Numbered from the stretch's first letter, positions 44,501-52,498 are shown. The stretch is 64,000 nucleotides of DNA from Pseudomonadota bacterium (GCA_018241665.1 JAFEDK010000026.1:120169-184168), one strand, 5' to 3'. Notes: a model not told the origin generated them from the sequence alone. Made by a program: numbers and translations.

Positions 44501-44694
44501 TCGCCGCCCTCGGCCTGGTGCCACTGCTGTTCGCCACGGGCCCGGGTTCCGAGGTGCAGCGTCCGCTGGCCGTCGTGGTGATCGGCGGGCTGGTCAGCGC
44601 CACCGCCCTGACCCTGCTGCTGCTCCCCGTCCTGTACCGCCGTTTCGGCATCGCCCCCGTCGCCCCCGTCGCCCCCGAGGTTGCAAGTCAATGA
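41599..44694 (+). CDS. Heavy-metal-type RND efflux pump (CzcA/CusA family)
   Basis: A 1031-residue inner-membrane proton antiporter. The N-terminal IEFSLTQRLLVLVATLLLIGAG helix and GLPIDAFPDVSTTQVKLI motif are specific to the heavy-metal efflux branch. Transmembrane helix 4 carries GLAIAIGMLVDAAVVVVENIE, with the key Asp; this reading is not identical to the canonical CzcA (divalent) or CusA (monovalent) signatures, so the substrate is left open. Two large periplasmic loops and the second membrane half (ALLGIAVLNGVVMVSYFNQL) are complete. It is followed by a DUF3240 gene with a 4-bp overlap, a combination known from metal-type RND operons. Confidence 0.92.
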   Translation: MLSRLIEFSLTQRLLVLVATLLLIGAGVQAWNGLPIDAFPDVSTTQVKLIIKAPGMTPEEVETRITVPIEQEMLGIPHQRILRSTSKYALADVTLDFEDGTDIYWARQQVGERLAGVMDNLPPGAGGGLAPITTPLGEMFMFTIEGPISLEEKRTLLDWTIRPALRTVPGVADVNSLGGEARSFEIAPDPAALAARGLTLGQLQAALEANNRNDGAGRLSEGEETLLVRAEGAIRNLDDVRAIVLKHDGGNVVRVGDVASVRIGALTRYGAVTRSGEGEAVEGLVLGLRGANAGKVVDGVKARLAELAPQLPPDVKVVPFYDRSELVGRAIHTVSKALMEAIVLVLVLLLAFLGNLRAALVVALMLPLAALATFIAMRQVGLSANLMSLGGLAIAIGMLVDAAVVVVENIETHFGEGGAATRQPLLHLVFRATREVAAPVASGILIIVIVFLPLLTLEGLEGKLFGPVATTIVFALSASLLLSLTVVPVLASYLLKRGEAHEPWLIRKLQAVYAPLLQFALARAKLVAAVAGVSLLVAAGAFATLGKTFMPTMDEGDIIMQLEKLPSISLAQTIDADLRVQQAVLKAVPEVKAVVARSGADELGLDPMGLNQTDTFLVLKPREEWRKPDKDWLTDQLRAVMENFPGIALTFTQPIDMRVSEMLTGVRGDLAIKLYGPDLNTLNHLAAQIEGVVKAVPGAEDTVTIRNEGVQYLKIQVDRLAAGRFGLNVEDVQNTLRSLLEGRIAGTVIESTRRVPLLIRGPGNLQNDPDAFAALRITTPDGHSLPLSSIAKVERVDGPVKVDRENAQRYSVIQSNVRDRDLVGFVDEAKAAVAAKVPLPNGYRLAWGGQFENQQRAAARLIVVVPVALGLIFVLLFSTFGSVRQALLVLSMVPFAMVGGVLALAVSGEYMSVPASVGFIALLGIAVLNGVVMVSYFNQLHARGMPIAEVVVEGAKRRLRPVLMTANIAALGLVPLLFATGPGSEVQRPLAVVVIGGLVSATALTLLLLPVLYRRFGIAPVAPVAPEVASQ

Positions 44695-45011
44695 TCGTCG
44701 ATACCCCGTCCCACGTCGTGCTGACCCTGGTGCTGCCCATCGAGGTGGAAGACGCCGTGCTGGAAACCCTGCTCGAACACCCGGAGCTGGCGCCGGGCTT
44801 CACCTCCCAGCGCGTCGAAGGCCAGGGCCAGCGGGTCACCTTCACCGGCACCGCCGAGCACGTGCGCGGCCGCGCCGCCTGCTGCCGGGTCGAACTGGTC
44901 GCCCCGCTGGGCGATGCCCAGGCCCTGCTCGACATCCTGCGCGAACGCTTCGGCACCAACCGGGTGTTCTTCTGGATGGTGCCAGTGATGGCCAGCGGGA
45001 GGCTCGCATGA
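44691..45011 (+). CDS. DUF3240 family protein
   Basis: A 106-residue soluble protein of the DUF3240 family, found almost only between heavy-metal RND pump genes and their outer-membrane partner. It is PII-like in size and pattern: VLTLVLPIEVEDAVLETLLEHPELAPGF at the start and LLDILRERFGTNRVFFWMVPV at the end. This suggests a ferredoxin-like fold that could regulate the pump or bind metal. Its function has not been established. It overlaps both neighbours by four bases (ATGA), so translation of the operon is fully coupled. Confidence 0.85.
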   Translation: MIVDTPSHVVLTLVLPIEVEDAVLETLLEHPELAPGFTSQRVEGQGQRVTFTGTAEHVRGRAACCRVELVAPLGDAQALLDILRERFGTNRVFFWMVPVMASGRLA

Positions 45012-46498
45012 AACGGCATACGCATCGTTCTCCCGCAGGGGCTGCTGCACTTGTGGGGGCTGCTGCATCTGTGGGGTCTGCTGCATCTGTGGGGTCTGCT
45101 GCATCTGTGGGGTCTGCTGCATCTGTGGGGTCTGCTGCATCTGTGGGGTCTGCTGCATCTGTGGGGTCTGCTGCATCTGTGGGGGCGAATTCATTCGCCC
45201 GCCGCCGCCTGTTCACCGTCCGCGGGCGAATGAATTCGCCCCTGCTGATGATGCTCTTTCCGCTTGCGGCCCTCGCCGGCCCGGCCGCCGATGCGCCGGA
45301 CCTGCCGCCCCAGGCCCAGGTGACCAGCGTGCTGCGCAGCAGCCCGATGGTCAGCGCCGCCGGCGCCATGCTGGAGGTCGAAGAAGCGCGCAGCCGGCGC
45401 CTCGCTGCCGGCCCCCACGAATGGATGCTGCGCCTCACGGAGCAGCAACGTCGCGTGCGCACGACGCCGGGCGAGCGCTTCAACGAACAGGACGTGGCGC
45501 TTGAACGTGCGCTGCGCCTGCCCGGCAAGGGGGAGCTGGACCGTCAGCTCGGCGCTGCCGGCATCGCCAGTGCCAAGATCGGCCGAGGCGATGCGCTGCA
45601 CGAAGCGAGCCGGGCACTGCTGGCCGGCTGGTTCGACTGGCTGCGCGAAAAGGCCGGCGCGGAACAATGGCGCAAGCAGCGCGACGTGCTGGCCCGCCAG
45701 GCCGGCGTGGTGAAACGCCGGGTCGAGCTGGGCGACGCCCCGCGCCTGGAAAAGCTGCAGGCCGATGCCGCGCTGGCCCAGGCCGAAGCCCAGCTTGCCC
45801 AGGCCGAAGGACGTACCCTGGTAGCCGCCGAAACCCTGCGCCGCCTCTACCCCGCGCTGAACCTGCCCGACAGCGTGCCCGAAGTGGCGCCCGAGGGGAT
45901 CGAGCAGGATTCCGCCAAATGGGTCGGCGCGATCCTCGAACACAATCATGAGCTGGGCGTCGCCCGCTCGGAGAGCCTGCGGGCGCGCATCGGTGCGACC
46001 CGTGCCGAGGCTGAACGACGCCCCGACCCGAGCGTCGGCGTACGTGTCGCCCGCGAGCGGGACGGCGAAGAACGCCTGGTCGGCCTGACCCTCAGCCTGC
46101 CGTTGCCCGGCGAAGGCCGCCGCGCCGATGCCGATGCCGCCATCGCCAGCGCCCAGGCCAGCGCCCACCGGGAAGCCGGCATCCAGCGCCGCATCGAGGC
46201 CGAGGCTGCCGCCCTGTACCGCCGCACCACCGCCGCCCGCGCCGGTTGGCTCGGCCAGCAGGCCGCGGCCGAAGCTCTGGCGCGCAGCGCCGACCTCAGC
46301 GAACGGGCCTGGCAACTCGGCGAGGGCAGCCTTTCCGACACTCTCAACGCCCGCCGCCTGGCCCACGAGGCCCGCCTCGCCGCCAGCCTGGCTCGCCTCG
46401 ACGCCAGCGAAGCCCGCTACCGCCTGCTCCTCGACGCCCACCAGCTGTGGGCGCTGGACATGGACGACGACGAACACGGCGAGCACGATCACCCCTGA
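45008..46498 (+). CDS. TolC/CzcC-type outer-membrane efflux protein with REP element in its signal region
   Basis: Outer-membrane channel of the metal-type RND system. The mature part (from about residue 90) has the coiled-coil pattern of the TolC fold: VLRSSPMVSAAGAMLEVEEARSRR, then two periplasmic helical repeats and LAASLARLDASEARYRLLLDAHQLWAL near the end, with a His/Asp-rich tail. The ATG at 45008 overlaps DUF3240 by four bases. Codons 12-80 are made of eight 18-bp repeats (encoding AASVGS) followed by REP copy B (encoding VGANSFA and RMNSP), then the hydrophobic LLMMLFPLAALAGP. The REP provides an alternative ATG at 45230. The original signal peptide was probably split by the insertion, yet the frame is open. 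Confidence 0.87.
   Translation: MKRHTHRSPAGAAALVGAAASVGSAASVGSAASVGSAASVGSAASVGSAASVGSAASVGANSFARRRLFTVRGRMNSPLLMMLFPLAALAGPAADAPDLPPQAQVTSVLRSSPMVSAAGAMLEVEEARSRRLAAGPHEWMLRLTEQQRRVRTTPGERFNEQDVALERALRLPGKGELDRQLGAAGIASAKIGRGDALHEASRALLAGWFDWLREKAGAEQWRKQRDVLARQAGVVKRRVELGDAPRLEKLQADAALAQAEAQLAQAEGRTLVAAETLRRLYPALNLPDSVPEVAPEGIEQDSAKWVGAILEHNHELGVARSESLRARIGATRAEAERRPDPSVGVRVARERDGEERLVGLTLSLPLPGEGRRADADAAIASAQASAHREAGIQRRIEAEAAALYRRTTAARAGWLGQQAAAEALARSADLSERAWQLGEGSLSDTLNARRLAHEARLAASLARLDASEARYRLLLDAHQLWALDMDDDEHGEHDHP
45042..45185. repeat. Eight tandem 18-bp repeats abutting REP copy B
   Basis: The unit CTGCTGCATCTGTGGGGT is present eight times from 45042 to 45185; the first copy differs (CACTTG instead of CATCTG) and the last merges with the REP arm. 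Units are 18 bp, so each adds six codons and the reading frame of the outer-membrane protein is kept. Such arrays can change copy number by slippage. Confidence 0.93.
45179..45242. repeat. REP/BIME-like element, copy B
   Basis: Left arm 45179-45200 (GTGG plus the 18-nt hairpin), 23-bp spacer, right arm 45224-45242, which lacks the last three bases. It is inside the 5' coding region of the outer-membrane efflux gene and encodes VGANSFA on the left arm and GRMNSP on the right. Confidence 0.85.
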
Positions 46499-46875
46499 GT
46501 TGCGGCACCCGGCGAGTGCAGCCCGATGCGGTTGCCCTCGCTGTCGGCAAACATCGCGATATAGCCGATCTCGGGGCTGATCTCGGTCTTCGGCAGCAGC
46601 ACCTGCCCGCCGGCCTCCACCGCGCGGGCCAGCGGCACCGCGAGGTCGTCGCCCCCGTCCAGGTAGATCAGGATGCCCTGCTCGCCGGGCCGGGCCTGGG
46701 GCGCGGCCAGCAAGGCCCCGCCGGTCGCCGGCTCGACGTACGGGAAGACGGCCATCTGCATTCCGTGCATCGCCTCGCGGCGCAGGCTGACCGCAAAGGT
46801 CGCCTCATAGAAACGGACCGCCCGCTCCAGGTCGGCGACGGGAATTTCGAACCAGTTGATCAGGGTCTTGGCCAT
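46489..46875 (-). CDS. VOC-family glyoxalase-like protein
   Basis: A 128-residue protein of the vicinal oxygen chelate superfamily (glyoxalase/bleomycin resistance/dioxygenase fold). It opens AKTLINWFEIPVADLERAVRFYEATF, the usual first beta-alpha-beta unit, and has GGQVLLPKTEISPEIGYIAMFADSEGNRIGLHS with a potential metal ligand. The substrate is unknown. ATG 46875 is preferred over 46890. It is convergent with the efflux channel gene and overlaps its end by 10 bp. Upstream it faces the WYL regulator with two shared operator-like sites, so it is the likely target of that regulator. Confidence 0.82.
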   Translation of the reverse strand: MAKTLINWFEIPVADLERAVRFYEATFAVSLRREAMHGMQMAVFPYVEPATGGALLAAPQARPGEQGILIYLDGGDDLAVPLARAVEAGGQVLLPKTEISPEIGYIAMFADSEGNRIGLHSPGAATQG

Positions 46876-46927
46876 GCTGTGCTCCTTCATGCGGATTGAT
46901 TGGAGCCGCCATTCTGGCCACCTGCTC

Positions 46928-47003
46928 CTGACAGCCTCCCGTCAGTAGCCCTGGCGTGATCAACCACACGGCGCGGTATCCTGACAGCCTTATGTCAGTA
47001 GCC
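46928..47003. promoter_or_regulatory. Two copies of a dyad operator between the VOC and WYL-regulator genes
   Basis: CTGACAGCCT-N3-GTCAGTAGCC occurs at 46928-46950 and again at 46981-47003, 53 bp apart. Each copy contains the inverted pair TGAC...GTCA. The pair lies in the 202-bp divergent gap and could allow the WYL regulator to bind both promoters, possibly with looping. Confidence 0.75.
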
Positions 47004-47077
47004 TCAGTGACCGACCGACGCACCTGCCGGGTTGCGCAGGGCACAGTCCGGGGCCGTCCTTTTTCCGGAGTCCCTGC

Positions 47078-47773
47078 ATGCGTCGCGCCGACCGCCTGTT
47101 CCAGATCGTCCTCCTCCTCGACCGCGGACGCGCAGTCACCGCCCGTGAGCTGGCCGAGGCCCTGCAGGTGTCCGAGCGCACCGTCTACCGGGACATCGCC
47201 GACCTGTCCCGTTCCGGCGTACCGATCAGCGGTGAAGCCGGCGTCGGCTACCTGATGCGCCCGGGCTACCGCCTGCCACCGCTGATGTTCGACGCCGACG
47301 AACTCGCCGCCCTGGCCCTCGGCAGCCGCATGGTGCGCAGCTGGGCCGACCCGGAACTCGGCCGCGCGGCGGAACGCGCGCTGCTGCGCATCGAGGCGGT
47401 GTTGCCGAAGAAGCTGCGCGACGATCCGGCCCGCGACGCGCTGCTGGTGCCCGGCTTCCACGTCCCCGATGCGATGCGCGCCCCAATGGCCGTGCTTCGC
47501 GAGGCCATTGCCACCCAGCGCAAGGTCAGCGTCGCCTACACGCGGGCCGACGGCGCAGGCAGCGAACGGGTCATCCACCCGCTCGGCCTGGTGTTCTGGG
47601 GCGAGACCTGGACGCTTGGCGCCTGGTGCGAGCTGCGCGGTGAGTTCCGCAGCTTCCGCCTCGACCGCATCCGCAGCGTTGCCGCCCTCGACGGCCATTT
47701 CGACGGCGAAGGCATGCTGGCGCGCTACCTCCTGGCCGTCCAGCAAGCGTCGGACAAGGCGCCCGCCAACTGA
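47078..47773 (+). CDS. WYL-domain transcriptional regulator (YafY-like)
   Basis: A 231-residue regulator with an N-terminal winged helix-turn-helix (MRRADRLFQIVLLLDRGRAVTARELAEALQVSERTVYRDIADL) and a C-terminal WYL domain, which in other proteins binds small ligands or nucleic acid. The WYL core here reads HPLGLVFWGETWTLGAWCELR, with W in place of Y at one position, followed by FRSFRLDRIRSV. It is divergent from the VOC gene with two identical dyad sites between them, so it likely controls the VOC gene and itself. The effector is unknown. Confidence 0.88.
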   Translation: MRRADRLFQIVLLLDRGRAVTARELAEALQVSERTVYRDIADLSRSGVPISGEAGVGYLMRPGYRLPPLMFDADELAALALGSRMVRSWADPELGRAAERALLRIEAVLPKKLRDDPARDALLVPGFHVPDAMRAPMAVLREAIATQRKVSVAYTRADGAGSERVIHPLGLVFWGETWTLGAWCELRGEFRSFRLDRIRSVAALDGHFDGEGMLARYLLAVQQASDKAPAN

Positions 47774-47858
47774 GCTGGCGGCGCACCACAAGGCATGCCG
47801 GACATGCCAGAATCGCTCCCCACATCCGCCTGCTCTCCCCTTCCGCCCACGACATCCG

Positions 47859-48185
47859 ATGAGCACCGCCGACGCCAATCCCTGCCTCGACTGCGGCGCC
47901 TGTTGCGCCAGCTTCCGCGTGTCCTTCTACTGGTCCGAGGCCGAAGCCCGTGGCCTGCCGGCCGAGCTGACCGAGCAGGTCAATCCGTGGTTCAGCTGCA
48001 TGGCCGGCACCAATGACGCCCATCCCCACTGCATCGCGCTGGCCGGGAGCGTTGGCCAACAGGTGGGATGCACCGTCTACGAGCAGCGCCCCGAGCCCTG
48101 CCGGGAAGTCCAGGCCGGTGACGGGCAGTGCGCCAAAGCCCGTGCCCGCCATGGAATGACAGCGCTGTCCGGCCTGCCGGGCTGA
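47859..48185 (+). CDS. YkgJ-like CxxCxxxC cluster protein
   Basis: A 108-residue protein of the YkgJ/UPF0153 family, believed to bind zinc or an iron-sulfur cluster. The signature NPCLDCGACCASFRVSFYW is at the N-terminus, with further Cys residues at about 47, 58, 70 and 80 (GCTVYEQRPEPCREVQ, a conserved family segment). ATG 47859 gives the correct beginning; the reading frame is open further upstream but overlaps the regulator gene. The biological role is unknown. It stands 85 bp after the WYL regulator and upstream of the iron-regulated receptor. Confidence 0.82.
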   Translation: MSTADANPCLDCGACCASFRVSFYWSEAEARGLPAELTEQVNPWFSCMAGTNDAHPHCIALAGSVGQQVGCTVYEQRPEPCREVQAGDGQCAKARARHGMTALSGLPG

Positions 48186-48231
48186 GTCCGGCACTACGGC
48201 AATCCGTCGGCAAGCTGTCGATGGGCTTGCA

Positions 48232-48257
48232 TATAATTGCGAACAACTCTCATTTGC
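48232..48257. promoter_or_regulatory. Probable Fur box upstream of the siderophore receptor
   Basis: The stretch from TATAATTGCGAACAA to CTCTCATTTGCG resembles the 7-1-7 arrangement of Fur sites; the half CTCATTTGC is common upstream of iron receptors in betaproteobacteria. It lies about 115-140 bp before the receptor start. The match is partial. Confidence 0.5.
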
Positions 48258-48371
48258 GTTAGAGTTGTAAGCAGATCCTTCGGGCAAGCCAGCCATGCGC
48301 TAGCCAAGCCAGCCAGCCTCAGGTCCTGAATTCCACCGTCTCACCGACGACATTCATCCCAGGAGGCCAAA

Positions 48372-50654
48372 TTGGCACGCACTAAAACCCGTCACCAGAG
48401 CTTTCACCCCCCGCACCGCAACGCCGCACCGCAGCAGCCCACCGGCAGCACGGCCGAACGCGCCATCCTGCCCCTCGGCGCGATGATGTTCGCCGCTTCG
48501 GTGAACAGCTGGGCCCAGGCACCGGCCGCCGAGGAGGACGTCAAGACCCTCAAGCCGGTGGTCGTCAAGGCCGCCGCCGAAGCCGAGCAAGGCAAGGACA
48601 GCCTGCGCACCACCACCACCCGCATCGGCAAGGGCCAGCAACAGCTGCGCGACATTCCCCAGTCGATCACCGTGGTCACCGAGAAGCTCATCGATGACCG
48701 CAAGATCGACACCGTGAAGGAAGCCCTCAAGGCCACCGCCGGCATCACCTTCCTGGCGGCCGAAGGCGGCGAGGAAGACATCCGCATGCGCGGCTTCCCG
48801 ATCAACACCACCGGCGACCTGTTCATCGACGGCATGCGCGACCCGGCCTTCTACGACCGCGACACCTTCAACCTGGACCGCCTCGAAGTACTGCGCGGCT
48901 CCGCCTCCATGCTGTTCGGCCGCGGCTCCACCGGCGGCGCGGTCAACCAGGTCAACAAGCAGGCCCAGCTGTACGGCGAGAACCAGGTCGACGTGACCCT
49001 CGGCAGCCACAACTATCGCCGCGCCGTCGCCGACCTCAACGTGCGCACCGGCGACAACGAGGCCTTCCGCTTCAACGCGATGCGCACCATCGCCGACAAC
49101 AACGGCGCCGGCGCCAGCATCGACAAGCAAGGCTTCGCCGCCGACTACCGCTGGGGCATCGGCACCACCGACGAATTCGAGGTCGGCTACTACCACCTCG
49201 ACAACAAGAACGGCATCAACTACGGCCTGCCGTGGGTCCGCCCGACCGCCGCTTCGCCGGTATCGTCCTCCGGCATGCTGCCGCTCGATCCCAAGACCTA
49301 CTACGGGATGGCCAGCGACTACAACAAGGGCACCGCCAACTACGCCACGCTGATCCACACCCATCGCTTCTCCGCCGATACCGAGCTGGTCACCAAGTTC
49401 CGCAAGGGTGACTTCCAGCGCGACCAGCGGGCCAGCTCCCTGCGCTTCGCCGCTGCGGCGCTCCAGCCCGGCAGCCTTGCCGCCAGCCTGGCCACCCTGA
49501 GCGACGGCACCGTGGTGACCCGCGGCACCAACCTCAAGATGCAGAGCATGGAGAACTTCTTCGCCCAGAGCGACCTGTCCTCCAAGTTCGACGCCTTCGG
49601 CTTCAAGCACGAGGCGCTCACCGGTGTCGATTTCGCGTGGGAGCGCAAGCGCGTCTACGGCGCGCTCAACGCAGCCCAGGGCGGCGTGGTGCCGACCAAG
49701 GCCAATACCACCATCGGCACGCCCTTCGACGGCGCCACGGTAGACGAGAGCATCCGCAGCCTTGCCAAGAGCAGCGAATTCGAAAGCCTGTCCGGCGGCC
49801 TCTACGCCCAGGACCTGATCCAGCTGGCCGATCACTGGAAACTGCTCGGCGGCGTCCGCTACGACGCCATGTCCGGCACCTACGACCAGTTCAACCTGAC
49901 CACCAAGGCGATCACCAACTTCCAGCAATCGATCTACAAGTGGAGCCAGCGGGTCGGCGCGCTGTACCAGCCGAGCCCCCTGCAGTCCTTCCACCTGTCC
50001 TACGCCAACTCGTTCAACACTTCCGGCGACACTTACTCGTACAGCACGCTGAACGAGAACACGCCGCCCGAGAAGAGCATGAACCTGGAACTCGGCGCCA
50101 AGATCGACTCCGCCGACCGCCGCTTCAGCACCCGCTACGCGCTGTTCCGCTCGGTCAAGCTCAACGAGCGCAACACCGACCCGCTGATCAACCTGTCCAT
50201 GCTGTCCGGCAAGCGCCACTCCACCGGCGCCGAGTTCGACTTCACCGGCCGCATCACGCCGCGCTGGGAACTGTGGGGCTCCTACATGTGGATCTGGGAC
50301 GCCGAGATCGACAAGGGCGCCCCGGACGGCGAAGCCCAGGGTTCGCGCCCGTCGCTGGTGCCGAAGCATTCCGGCTCCTTGTGGTCCACCTACCAGTTCA
50401 CCGAGAAACTCCGTGCCGGCGGCGGCATCAACTTCCGTAGCAAGATGACGCCCAACCGCAACCCGGGCTGGTACTCGGAAGGCTATGCGACGGCTGACCT
50501 GATGGCGGAATACGCGGTGATTCCCGAGAAGTTCATCCTCAAGGCCAACGTCACCAACATCACCAACAAGCTGTACGCCGACTCCCTATACACGTCGTTC
50601 TACGTGCCCGGGGCGGGCCGGCTCTACATGCTGACCTCGACCTTCAAGTTCTAG
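48372..50654 (+). CDS. fiu: TonB-dependent siderophore receptor, Fiu-like
   Basis: Outer-membrane receptor for ferric catecholate-type siderophores or their breakdown products. It starts at a TTG preceded by a perfect AGGAGG (48361-48366). A long leader ends in the signal segment AILPLGAMMFAASVNSWAQA. The plug domain has LRDIPQSITVVTEKLIDDR, EEDIRMRGFPINTTGDLFIDGMRD and LDRLEVLRGSASMLFGRGSTGGAVN. The 22-strand barrel follows and ends in the aromatic TSTFKF. At 760 residues it has the length of Fiu. It is followed by piuC, the usual partner. A possible Fur box and a downstream terminator frame it. Confidence 0.92.
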   Translation: MARTKTRHQSFHPPHRNAAPQQPTGSTAERAILPLGAMMFAASVNSWAQAPAAEEDVKTLKPVVVKAAAEAEQGKDSLRTTTTRIGKGQQQLRDIPQSITVVTEKLIDDRKIDTVKEALKATAGITFLAAEGGEEDIRMRGFPINTTGDLFIDGMRDPAFYDRDTFNLDRLEVLRGSASMLFGRGSTGGAVNQVNKQAQLYGENQVDVTLGSHNYRRAVADLNVRTGDNEAFRFNAMRTIADNNGAGASIDKQGFAADYRWGIGTTDEFEVGYYHLDNKNGINYGLPWVRPTAASPVSSSGMLPLDPKTYYGMASDYNKGTANYATLIHTHRFSADTELVTKFRKGDFQRDQRASSLRFAAAALQPGSLAASLATLSDGTVVTRGTNLKMQSMENFFAQSDLSSKFDAFGFKHEALTGVDFAWERKRVYGALNAAQGGVVPTKANTTIGTPFDGATVDESIRSLAKSSEFESLSGGLYAQDLIQLADHWKLLGGVRYDAMSGTYDQFNLTTKAITNFQQSIYKWSQRVGALYQPSPLQSFHLSYANSFNTSGDTYSYSTLNENTPPEKSMNLELGAKIDSADRRFSTRYALFRSVKLNERNTDPLINLSMLSGKRHSTGAEFDFTGRITPRWELWGSYMWIWDAEIDKGAPDGEAQGSRPSLVPKHSGSLWSTYQFTEKLRAGGGINFRSKMTPNRNPGWYSEGYATADLMAEYAVIPEKFILKANVTNITNKLYADSLYTSFYVPGAGRLYMLTSTFKF

Positions 50655-50663
50655 GTCGAACCC

Positions 50664-50693
50664 ACGGGCGGACATCGCGTCCGCCCGTTTTCC
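50664..50693 (+). terminator. Terminator after the siderophore receptor
   Basis: ACGGGCGGA (50664-50672) pairs with TCCGCCCGT (50680-50688), followed by TTTTCC. It lies just before the piuC start (50709), so part of the transcripts probably end here and piuC expression is attenuated. Confidence 0.75.
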
Positions 50694-50708
50694 TTACGGG
50701 AACCCGCC

Positions 50709-51389
50709 ATGCTCCTGCAGATACCGGACGTCCTCAGCCGCGACGAAGTCCGCCAGGCCCGCCAGCTGCTCGTCGACGCTCCTTGGGCCGACGGCCGTGA
50801 CAGCGCCGGCCCCCAGGCCGCCCAGGTCAAGAACAACCAGCAACTGCCCCACGACTGCAGCGCCGCCCAGGCGATCCGCGGCCTGATCCAGAGCCGCGTC
50901 GAGCGCCACCCGCTGTTCCTGACCGCCGCGCTGCCGAAGAAGATCTTCACCCCACGGATCAACCGCTACGGCGGCGACACGCCCTTCTACGGCGCCCACG
51001 TGGACAACGCCGTGCGCTTCACCGCCGACGGCCAGCGGGTGCGCACCGACGTCTCGTGCACGGTGTTCCTGTCCGATCCGGACGAGTACGACGGCGGCGA
51101 ACTGCAGGTGCAGGACACCTACGGCAGCCGCGGCGTCAAGCTGCCGGCCGGCCACGCCGTGCTCTACCCCGGCACCAGCATCCACCAGGTCACGCCGGTC
51201 ACCCGCGGGCACCGCATCGCCTGCTTCTTCTGGATCGAGAGCATGGTGCGCAGCGACGAACAGCGCCGCTTGCTGTTCGACCTGGACATGGCGCTGATGC
51301 GCCTGCGCGAAAAACACGGAGAATGCGACGAAGCGGTCGCCATCACCGGCACCTATCACAACCTCCTGCGCATGTGGACGGACACGTGA
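50709..51389 (+). CDS. piuC: PKHD-type Fe(II)/2-oxoglutarate hydroxylase (PiuC/YbiX)
   Basis: Non-haem iron dioxygenase found next to Fiu/PiuA receptors, presumed to modify a siderophore or receptor ligand. The metal ligands are visible as H-x-D in [12 protein letters not shown] and a distal His in [15 protein letters not shown], with Arg binding 2-oxoglutarate. At 226 residues it has the normal length, with the usual [18 protein letters not shown] start. It lies after the receptor, separated only by a terminator-like hairpin. The FMN oxidase gene starts in a GTGA overlap with its stop, so those two are translationally coupled. Confidence 0.9.
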   Translation: MLLQIPDVLSRDEVRQARQLLVDAPWADGRDSAGPQAAQVKNNQQLPHDCSAAQAIRGLIQSRVERHPLFLTAALPKKIFTPRINRYGGDTPFYGAHVDNAVRFTADGQRVRTDVSCTVFLSDPDEYDGGELQVQDTYGSRGVKLPAGHAVLYPGTSIHQVTPVTRGHRIACFFWIESMVRSDEQRRLLFDLDMALMRLREKHGECDEAVAITGTYHNLLRMWTDT

Positions 51390-52498
51390 ACGCACCCCGC
51401 ATCGACACCCTGCCGCCCGGCGTAGTCAGCCTCGGCGACCACGAAGCCCACGCCCGCGGCGTGCTCGACGCCAATGCCTGGGCCTACTTTGCCGGGGGCG
51501 CCGCTGACGAGCTGAGCCTCGCCGACAACCGCGAAGCCTGGAACGCGCTGCACTTGCGCCCCCGCGTGCTGCGCCCGCTGGCCGGCGGCCACACCCGCGT
51601 GTCCCTGCTCGGCCGCGAACTGGCCCACCCGATCCTGCTCGCGCCAGTCGCCTACCAGCGCATGGCCCATCCGGACGGCGAACTCGCCACGGCCTGCGCC
51701 GCTGCCGCCCAGCAAGCCGGGCTGGTCCTCAGCACCCAGGCCAGCCTGCCGCTCGAGCAGATTGCCGACGCGGTGCGCGACGACCCGGAGCGCGGCCCCC
51801 TGTGGTTCCAGCTCTACCTGCAGCACGACAAGGGCTTCAACCTGGAACTGGTGCGCCGCGCCGAAGCCGCCGGCTACGAAGCCCTGGTGCTGACCGTGGA
51901 CGCGCCCTGCCACGGCGCCCGGGACAGGGAGCGCCGCGCCGGCTTCCGCCTGCCGCCGGGCGTCCGGGCGGTGAATCTGGACAGCCTGCCGCCCCGCCTC
52001 GCCCGTCCCCTCGTACCCGGCGCCAGCGCGCTGTTCGACGACCTGCTGGTCGACGCGCCGGGCTGGGACGACGTCGCCTGGCTACTGGCCAACACCCGCA
52101 TGCCGGTGATCCTGAAGGGCATCCTCGACCCGGAGGACGCCCGCGAGGCGGCACGCCTGCAAGTCGGCGGCCTGATCGTCTCCAACCACGGCGGGCGCAC
52201 CCTCGACACCAGCCTGCCCACCGCCACCGCGCTGCCGTCCATCGTGCATGCGATCGGCGACAGCCTGCCTGTGCTGGTGGACGGCGGCATCCGCCGCGGC
52301 ACCGACGTGCTGAAGGCGATGTCCCTCGGCGCCAGCGCGGTGCTGGTCGGCCGGCCCTACATCTTCGGCCTCGCCAACGCCGGCGCCCTCGGTGTCGCCC
52401 ATGTGATCCGCCTGCTGCGTGACGAGCTGGAAATCGCCATGGCCTTGTGCGGTTGCCGCACGCTGCAGGACATCCCGCCCACGCTGCTGGTCGCCTGA
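51386..52498 (+). CDS. FMN-dependent alpha-hydroxy acid oxidase/dehydrogenase
   Basis: A 370-residue TIM-barrel flavoenzyme of the L-lactate dehydrogenase/glycolate oxidase family. The active-site series is present: [13 protein letters not shown] at the start, [22 protein letters not shown] with the catalytic Tyr, [13 protein letters not shown] with the FMN Lys, and SNHGGRTLD with the base His and substrate Arg. The GTG start overlaps the piuC stop (GTGA). The substrate could be lactate, glycolate or a hydroxy acid linked to siderophore use; coupling to piuC argues for a role beyond plain lactate growth. No lactate permease is nearby. Confidence 0.87.
   Translation: MNAPRIDTLPPGVVSLGDHEAHARGVLDANAWAYFAGGAADELSLADNREAWNALHLRPRVLRPLAGGHTRVSLLGRELAHPILLAPVAYQRMAHPDGELATACAAAAQQAGLVLSTQASLPLEQIADAVRDDPERGPLWFQLYLQHDKGFNLELVRRAEAAGYEALVLTVDAPCHGARDRERRAGFRLPPGVRAVNLDSLPPRLARPLVPGASALFDDLLVDAPGWDDVAWLLANTRMPVILKGILDPEDAREAARLQVGGLIVSNHGGRTLDTSLPTATALPSIVHAIGDSLPVLVDGGIRRGTDVLKAMSLGASAVLVGRPYIFGLANAGALGVAHVIRLLRDELEIAMALCGCRTLQDIPPTLLVA

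Noticed and set aside
45042-45185. CRISPR array
   Set aside because: Units are directly abutting 18-mers without spacers, and no cas genes are present. It is a tandem repeat next to a REP.
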